Origin: CAVQBP01 sp964448105
GTDB lineage: Bacteria; Bacteroidota; Ignavibacteria; Ignavibacteriales; Ignavibacteriaceae
Assembly: GCA_964448105.1 (NCBI GenBank)
Contig: CAYUVK010000097.1
Span: 1-19,550 of the forward strand
Direction: 5' to 3'
DNA length: 19,550 nucleotides
Both the position numbers and the translations under genes were made by a program. The notes beneath the pieces are model-generated. The model was given only the letters and a program-made list of their open reading frames with translations, was not told the origin of the DNA and searched no databases. Every line of letters starts with the position of its first letter. The first letter of the stretch is position 1. Below are positions 14,548 to 19,550 of this stretch, in pieces.

Positions 14548-15831
14548 ATGATAAAAAAATTTTATCTTCGTATAGTTTTTATTCTAATAATTTTTTCAAC
14601 CCTTCAATGCTCTTCGAATAAAAAAGAATTTACTATCTGGATTGGCGGTGCACCGCAGGAATTAAGCTTTTGGCAATCCGTTGTTAATGATTTTCAGAAA
14701 GAATCAGGCTATAAGGTCCAGTTAGTCCGCCAGCCGACATACTCAGATCAAAGAAGACAAAGCCTAATAATCTCATTGCAAGCAGAACAGCCTAACCCGG
14801 ATGTATTTCTTATGGATATCATTTGGATTAATCAATTTATTAAATCAGGCTGGCTTGTACCTCTGGATTCGCTTGTTAAAAAAAATAATTTCCCAACAGA
14901 ACTTTTCTTCCCCAAAGTTCTTGATCCTGTTGATAAACTAAACGGTATCCTTTATACTCTACCTGTTTCAATGGACATGGGTTTTCTTTATTATAGAAAA
15001 GATTTATTGTCACAATTCGGTTATAATTCACCACCACAGATATGGAATGAATTGGTAGAGCAATCGGAAAAAATTCAGAAGGCTGAAAGAAAAGGAAACA
15101 GCAATTTCAATGGGTTTGTTTGGCAGGGTGCACAATATGAAGGACTTACATGTACTTTTCTAGAATTTATTAAATCGAACGGTGGAAGATTAATGAAAGA
15201 CGGTAAAGTTGATGTAACCGGTAAGAAAAACCTGGAAGCATTAACTTTTATGAGAGATTTAATTCACAAATATCATATTTCACCCCCTAATATTTATACT
15301 GAAATGAAAGAGGAAGAGGTAAGACGAGCCTTTCAGTCGGGAAATGCTTTGTTTGAACGGAACTGGCCTTATGCATGGGCACTACATCAGGAAAAGGATT
15401 CGAAAGTAAGAGGCAAAGTAGGTATAACAAAACTGCCTCATTTTGAAGGCGATAGTTCCGCTTCAGCTTTAGGCGGCTGGTTTATTGCAATCTCAAAATA
15501 TTCCGATGTTAAAGGAGAAGCCTGGGAATTTGTCAAATACGTTACTTCATTTAAAATACAAAAAAAGATGTTTGAAGTAATGGGATATAATCCCGGAAGA
15601 AGTGATATTTATAAAGATGAAGATCTTCTTAAAAAATATCCCCGGCTAGAAGTTTTATATGAAGTATTAAAGAGTGCGGTATTGCGACCGACAATTCCTT
15701 ATTATCCTCAAGTATCCGATGTTATACAAAGATATGTTAATGATTGTCTTGCAGGAAAAATATCACCAGCTGATGCTTTAAAAGGGATGCAAAGTGAAAT
15801 AAACGATATATCAAAGCTTTATGAAAAATAG
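14548..15831 (+). CDS. Sugar ABC transporter substrate-binding lipoprotein (family 1)
   Basis: From the ATG at 14548 the protein has 427 residues and begins MIKKFYLRIVFILIIFSTLQC, a lipoprotein signal with candidate lipidated Cys21. An upstream TTG at 14485 would add 21 unlikely residues and overlap the inverted repeats. The mature part is a family-1 extracellular solute-binding protein: FTIWIGGAPQEL at the N-terminus, then QAEQPNPDVFLMD, PVSMDMGFLYYRKDLL, and late GGWFIAISKYSDVKGEAWEFVKYV. In relatives these proteins bind maltose, trehalose or similar oligosaccharides and hand them to a two-permease complex. The exact sugar cannot be read from the sequence. The two permease genes follow with overlapping frames, forming a tight operon. 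Confidence 0.92.
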   Translation: MIKKFYLRIVFILIIFSTLQCSSNKKEFTIWIGGAPQELSFWQSVVNDFQKESGYKVQLVRQPTYSDQRRQSLIISLQAEQPNPDVFLMDIIWINQFIKSGWLVPLDSLVKKNNFPTELFFPKVLDPVDKLNGILYTLPVSMDMGFLYYRKDLLSQFGYNSPPQIWNELVEQSEKIQKAERKGNSNFNGFVWQGAQYEGLTCTFLEFIKSNGGRLMKDGKVDVTGKKNLEALTFMRDLIHKYHISPPNIYTEMKEEEVRRAFQSGNALFERNWPYAWALHQEKDSKVRGKVGITKLPHFEGDSSASALGGWFIAISKYSDVKGEAWEFVKYVTSFKIQKKMFEVMGYNPGRSDIYKDEDLLKKYPRLEVLYEVLKSAVLRPTIPYYPQVSDVIQRYVNDCLAGKISPADALKGMQSEINDISKLYEK

Positions 15832-16711
15832 AAATGAATTCAAAACTGCCGAAACCTGGCAGGCATATATGTTTAATGCTCCCTTAATTATTATTGCTCT
15901 GCTCTTCGTATTCCTGCCGGTAATCGGAACTTTAATTACAAGCTTTTTCCGGGATGTTACATTCCTGCCAAATAAATTTATAGCATTTGAAAATTATAAA
16001 GAGCTTTTAAGTGACGGACATTTTTGGCAGTCTGTAAGGTTCACTCTTTTCTTTGTATTTGTTTCCGTTACACTTGAATTAGTTATAGGATTAATCTTTG
16101 CATTAACATTAAACGAAAGTTTTCCTGGCCGTTCGATATTCCGCATTGCTATTCTTATTCCCTGGGCAATTCCAATAGCAATTTCTGCACGTATCTGGCA
16201 ATTAATTTACAATTATGATTTTGGATTGTTTAATTATATTGCCATCCATCTAGGTATTACCGACCAGCCGATAAGCTGGCTTGGTTCAACTATTGGAGCA
16301 TTTTTCTCCATAGTAATTAGTGATGTTTGGAAATCAACTCCCTTTATGACAATCATTTTGCTTGCCGGTTTATCTACAATTCCGCCCGATTTATATGAAC
16401 AGTCTTTAGTTGACGGCACTACAATGTGGCAAAGATTTTATAAGATAACACTTCCTCTTTTAAAACCTGTTTTAGTTGTTGCTCTTCTTTTTAGAACAAT
16501 TGATGCAATAAGGATTTTTGATTTGATTTATGTTCTAACAGGTGGAGGTCCTGGCGGCAGCACAACTTCAATGTCTTTCTATGCATATAACTTTTTAGTC
16601 TCCGGAGATTACGGATATGGATCTGCGGTTTCTGTTATTGTATTTATTCTGGCAGCCTTGCTTGCAGTTCTTTATATAAAGTTCGGTCAATTTAAAGAGG
16701 TTGTATCATGA
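15821..16711 (+). CDS. Sugar ABC transporter permease, MalF-type
   Basis: A 296-residue inner-membrane permease with about six transmembrane helices (clear at 20-42, 72-98, 108-128, 157-183, 213-235 and 268-288). The ATPase-docking EAA loop is at about 192-212 (YEQSLVDGTTMWQRFYKITLP). The following VLTGGGPGGSTTSMSFYAY segment is characteristic of MalF/UgpA/SugA-type subunits. Its start overlaps the binding-protein gene by 11 nt and its stop overlaps the next permease by 4 nt (ATGA), indicating translational coupling. It lacks the long periplasmic insertion of E. coli MalF, as is usual for trehalose/maltose-type importers outside enterobacteria. Confidence 0.95.
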   Translation: MKNRNEFKTAETWQAYMFNAPLIIIALLFVFLPVIGTLITSFFRDVTFLPNKFIAFENYKELLSDGHFWQSVRFTLFFVFVSVTLELVIGLIFALTLNESFPGRSIFRIAILIPWAIPIAISARIWQLIYNYDFGLFNYIAIHLGITDQPISWLGSTIGAFFSIVISDVWKSTPFMTIILLAGLSTIPPDLYEQSLVDGTTMWQRFYKITLPLLKPVLVVALLFRTIDAIRIFDLIYVLTGGGPGGSTTSMSFYAYNFLVSGDYGYGSAVSVIVFILAALLAVLYIKFGQFKEVVS

Positions 16712-17538
16712 AAGAAGATAAAGTAAAGAAAATTCTTCTTTTCCTTGGAGCAGCTTTTTTAATAATTTTCTGCCTCGCTCCTTTTGTATGGATGCTTGTT
16801 GTCTCATTCAGCAAACACCCGGATTTTCTTTCGGCACAATCTTCTTTTATGCTAACCGTGAATAATTACATTGAAATAATTACCACTCCTTCGCTTCATT
16901 TACTAAGATATCTTTTAAATAGTATAATTGTTTCTTTAGTATCTGCTTTCTTTGCAACATTTTTTGCAAGCTTATCAGCTTATGCAATTACACGTATGCA
17001 ATTCCCGGGCAGAATTTTAATTCCGTTAATCCTATTAGCTTTTTCAATGTTTCCGCAAATAAGTATAGTTGGATATTTATTTAAGCTGATGACCTGGCTC
17101 GGATGGATTAATAATTATGCTGCTTTAATTTTTCCATATATTACACTTGGATTGCCGCTTGCATTATGGATTATGTTAAGTTACTTCTCACAGCTTTCAA
17201 CCGAACTTGATAATGCCGCGCTTGTTGATGGCGCTACAAGATTCCAGATATTGCAGAAAATTATTATTCCAATTGCTCTGCCGGGTGCATTTTCTACTTT
17301 TGTATTAATTTTTATTTATTCCTTTAATGAATTTCTTTTTGCTCTAATGCTTACTATCGATTATAAGGCAAGAACTATTCCCGTGGGTATTGCATTATTT
17401 GAAGGGCTTCACGGGCAGGTACCTTGGGGCTATATAATGGCAAGTGCAGTAATTGCAATTATTCCTATAATAATTTTAATTGCTTTCTTCCAGAGATATA
17501 TAATTCAAGGTTTAAGTGAAGGAGCCGTGAAAGGGTAA
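16708..17538 (+). CDS. Sugar ABC transporter permease, MalG-type
   Basis: A 276-residue partner permease with about six transmembrane helices. The EAA loop is at 167-188 (LDNAALVDGATRFQILQKIIIP), and the protein ends GLSEGAVKG, the usual end of MalG-type subunits. It forms a heterodimer with the preceding permease. An AGAGG-type Shine-Dalgarno lies inside the end of the upstream gene. No ABC ATPase gene follows. Importers of this class often share one MsmK/MalK-like ATPase encoded elsewhere, which is the likely arrangement here. The next gene, 64 nt downstream, is unrelated metabolically. Confidence 0.95.
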   Translation: MKEDKVKKILLFLGAAFLIIFCLAPFVWMLVVSFSKHPDFLSAQSSFMLTVNNYIEIITTPSLHLLRYLLNSIIVSLVSAFFATFFASLSAYAITRMQFPGRILIPLILLAFSMFPQISIVGYLFKLMTWLGWINNYAALIFPYITLGLPLALWIMLSYFSQLSTELDNAALVDGATRFQILQKIIIPIALPGAFSTFVLIFIYSFNEFLFALMLTIDYKARTIPVGIALFEGLHGQVPWGYIMASAVIAIIPIIILIAFFQRYIIQGLSEGAVKG

Positions 17539-17602
17539 GGACGAGTGTAAGAGTAAGTTCAAGAGCAAAAAATAATATAAATCTCTTCATTTCAAAAAAT
17601 AA

Positions 17603-18631
17603 ATGAAAATAATAGAATGTGTTCCTAATTTAAGTGAAGGCAGAAATGAATCTGCTCTGGAAAAAATAAAAGCATCTTTAGAAGGAGTTCAGAACTGTTG
17701 GTTGTTGAATTTTGAACCGGACCCGGATTACAATAGAGTTGTAATAACATTTGCAGGAAACGAAACCGGCATTTTAGAAGGAGCTCTGGCAATAAGTAAA
17801 GTTGCAGAACAAGAAATCGATATGAGATTTCATAAAGGAGAACATCCCAGGATCGGTGCAATTGATGTTGTTCCTTTTATACCAATAAAAAATACTTCTA
17901 TAGAAGAGTGCATAAAAATTTCTGCGCAATATGGAAAAAACATTGCTGCAGAATTGAATGTGCCTGTTTTTCTTTACGAATCATCTGCTGAAAAACCTAA
18001 AAGAATTAATCTTTCAAATATTCGTAAAGGTGAATATGAAGGTCTGCAAGAAAAGTTAAAAGACGAAAATTGGACACCGGATTTCGGTGAACCGGAATTT
18101 AATCCCAAACTTGGTGCGATTGTAACCGGAGCACGATTCTTTTTAATAGCTTATAACGTTAATATCCAGAGCACAGATATCAAATATGCAAAAGAAATAA
18201 GCGAAATAATCAGGGAATCGGGTATTACCAAAAAAGATATAAATGGGAATCCTCTTAAAGTTAATGGACAGTTGATAAGGGAAACCGGCAGGTTAAAAAA
18301 TGTTAAGGGAATGGGAATTAAGTTGGGAAAGTATGATATTACTCAAGTATCAATGAATTTGACTAACTATAATATCACACCTTTACATATCGCATTTGAA
18401 GAAGTAAAAAAAGAAGCAGAAAGGATCGGTGTTAAAGTTTCCGGAAGCGAAATTGTTGGATTAATCCCTTTGGAGGCTTTACTTCAGGCCGGGAAATATT
18501 ATGCTCATAATCAAAATATAGATGAAATTAGTTTAATAGATTTAGCTATTGAAAGTTTGGGTCTTAATGATCTTCGCCCTTTTAATAAAAACGAAAAAAT
18601 TATTGATTACCTAATTAAAGATTTTACTTAA
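17603..18631 (+). CDS. ftcD: Glutamate formimidoyltransferase
   Basis: A 342-residue single-function formimidoyltransferase, matching the N-terminal half of mammalian FTCD without the cyclodeaminase domain. It should move the formimino group from N-formimino-glutamate to tetrahydrofolate, the last step of one histidine-degradation route. The family signatures are ECVPNLSEGR (5-14), the active-site stretch RFHKGEHPRIGAIDVVPFIP (75-94, with His81 matching the catalytic histidine of FTCD), KLGAIVTGARFFLIAYNVN, and SMNLTNYNITPLH. The last of these is a folate-binding-region hallmark. No hutH, hutU or hutI is in the window. The spacer from the permease has no clear terminator, so read-through is possible. 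No Shine-Dalgarno precedes the ATG. Confidence 0.93.
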   Translation: MKIIECVPNLSEGRNESALEKIKASLEGVQNCWLLNFEPDPDYNRVVITFAGNETGILEGALAISKVAEQEIDMRFHKGEHPRIGAIDVVPFIPIKNTSIEECIKISAQYGKNIAAELNVPVFLYESSAEKPKRINLSNIRKGEYEGLQEKLKDENWTPDFGEPEFNPKLGAIVTGARFFLIAYNVNIQSTDIKYAKEISEIIRESGITKKDINGNPLKVNGQLIRETGRLKNVKGMGIKLGKYDITQVSMNLTNYNITPLHIAFEEVKKEAERIGVKVSGSEIVGLIPLEALLQAGKYYAHNQNIDEISLIDLAIESLGLNDLRPFNKNEKIIDYLIKDFT

Positions 18632-18634
18632 AGC

Positions 18635-18682
18635 AACCTTCGAGGTTAAAGTATCGTTAACGGTATGCAAACCTCGAAGGTT
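18635..18682. repeat. Palindromic extragenic repeat between ftcD and the DLH-like gene
   Basis: Perfect 13-bp arms AACCTTCGAGGTT (18635-18647) and AACCTCGAAGGTT (18670-18682) flank a 22-nt loop containing the palindrome CGTTAACG. It starts 4 nt after the ftcD stop and ends 4 nt before the next ATG. It resembles the CCTTCGAGG/CCTCGAAGG palindromes I associate with FCB-group intergenic regions. The right arm contains AAGG (18677-18680), the only Shine-Dalgarno-like sequence for the following gene. Confidence 0.65.
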
Positions 18683-18686
18683 CTAA

Positions 18687-19505
18687 ATGATGTGTGATAT
18701 GAAAATCTTATTTTTATCCGGAATATTGTTAGTTTTATTTTTAATTAATATTGTATGCGGAACTAAAAATAAAGAACGTGAAACTGATAGTTCCCTGACA
18801 CAAAATGATTCGTTAAAAATTAAAACAATGATGGTTTCATATAAAAGTGGTAATGATACGGTCAGTGCGTATCTTGCAATACCTGAAGGGGACGGACCTT
18901 TCCCCGGGTTAATAGTAATTCATGAATGGTGGGGATTAACAGATTGGATTAAGAATAGTGCCGATTCATTTGCAGATAATGGATATGCTGCACTCGCAGT
19001 AGATCTTTATAGGGGAAAATTTACTGCTAATCCGAATGAAGCTAGAGAACTATCCGGAAGTGTGCCTAAAGACAGAGCAATTACAGATTTAAAAGCTGCT
19101 TATACTTACTTACAAAATTTATCCAATGTAGATAAAGAAAAAATCGGATCAATCGGCTGGTGTATGGGGGGAGGTTATTCTTTGCAGGCTGCTTTGAACA
19201 TTCCCACTCTCGATGCTTGTATAATTGCCTACGGCAGATTGACTGATGATATAAATGAAATTAAAAAAATTAATTGCCCGGTATTGGGAATTTTTGGAGA
19301 AAAAGATCCGAATATAACTCCTGCCAAAGTAAATCAGTTTGAAAAGCTCTTAACGGATGAGGGGAAAGAAAATAAAATTGTCATTTATCCGGATGTTAGC
19401 CATGCATTCATGAATCCGGATAACACGAAGGTTTATAACGATTCAACTGCAGATAAAGCTTGGGATGAAATATTTTCTTTTCTAGATGAAAATTTAGCCG
19501 AGTAA
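18687..19505 (+). CDS. Dienelactone-hydrolase-family protein, exported or lipoprotein
   Basis: A 272-residue alpha/beta hydrolase. After a hydrophobic N-terminal segment (about 6-23, followed by Cys24, a possible but imperfect lipobox INIVC) comes a low-complexity linker to about residue 45. The hydrolase domain then has VIHEWWGL (77-84), nucleophile Cys159 in GWCMGGG, Asp207 in FGEKDPN and His239 in DVSHAF. This Cys-Asp-His triad is the hallmark of dienelactone hydrolases. Exported members act on unknown esters or lactones, so the substrate is not assigned. Start choice: the ATG at 18687 has AAGG 6 nt upstream. The in-frame ATG at 18699 gives a more typical MKILFL signal and is an alternative. 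The intact C-terminus ends 45 nt before the window edge. Confidence 0.9.
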   Translation: MMCDMKILFLSGILLVLFLINIVCGTKNKERETDSSLTQNDSLKIKTMMVSYKSGNDTVSAYLAIPEGDGPFPGLIVIHEWWGLTDWIKNSADSFADNGYAALAVDLYRGKFTANPNEARELSGSVPKDRAITDLKAAYTYLQNLSNVDKEKIGSIGWCMGGGYSLQAALNIPTLDACIIAYGRLTDDINEIKKINCPVLGIFGEKDPNITPAKVNQFEKLLTDEGKENKIVIYPDVSHAFMNPDNTKVYNDSTADKAWDEIFSFLDENLAE

Positions 19506-19550
19506 GATTTTCAAGAAATAATTCCCAAATAGACAACTATCTCTCTTACC

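Noticed and set aside
17539..17602. GAGTGTAAGAGTAAG-like degenerate direct repeat after the second permease
   Set aside because: It is too short and imperfect to call a repeat element, and no hairpin is visible.

Overview
The window is AT-rich DNA that looks like the Bacteroidota/Chlorobiota (FCB) branch, most likely an Ignavibacteria-type genome. The grounds are a TonB-dependent receptor with an N-terminal carboxypeptidase-regulatory-like domain, a DUF4159/DUF4175 pair, a DPP5-like S9 peptidase, weak Shine-Dalgarno sequences and several short palindromic intergenic repeats. The taxonomic call is inference from gene content; no marker gene or rRNA is present. I see no tRNA, rRNA, CRISPR array, transposase or phage gene.

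Layout. (1) 1-557, minus: 5' part of an outer-membrane TonB-dependent receptor that runs off the left edge. (2) 558-1162: AT-rich spacer with a terminator-like hairpin. (3) 1163-4534, minus: a three-gene signalling operon. It encodes an NtrC-type sigma-54 activator, a STAS anti-sigma-factor antagonist and a SpoIIE/RsbU-type phosphatase carrying two receiver domains. A near-consensus sigma-54 promoter (4800-4814) lies about 255 nt upstream of the first gene, so the operon is probably sigma-54 dependent and may be autoregulated. (4) 5039-5890, plus: a cation diffusion facilitator whose metal site reads Asn-Asp-Asp-Asp, the Mn-type pattern. (5) 5917-10045, minus: a large DUF4175 membrane/coiled-coil protein preceded by a secreted DUF4159 protein, with a tandem hairpin repeat between them. 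(6) 10306-10773, plus: an EVE-domain protein. It converges on an S9 peptidase (minus), and the two are separated by a bidirectional-terminator-like inverted repeat. (7) 10846-14245, minus: the S9 peptidase and rmuC. (8) 14548-17538, plus: a sugar ABC importer (lipoprotein binding protein and two permeases, no ATPase), with two adjacent inverted repeats just upstream. It is followed by glutamate formimidoyltransferase and a dienelactone-hydrolase-like protein, which are separated by a palindromic repeat.

How the genes fit together. The signalling operon holds both output arms of a stress or development switch: sigma-54 transcription activation, and phosphatase/STAS partner switching. It has no histidine kinase and no RsbW-like anti-sigma kinase, so inputs and the switch target must be encoded elsewhere. 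The ABC importer similarly needs an ATPase from another locus. The rest looks like envelope biology and general metabolism. The most distinctive items are the sigma-54-driven operon with its structured leader, and the dual-receiver phosphatase/STAS arrangement. No wholly new system can be claimed from the sequence alone.
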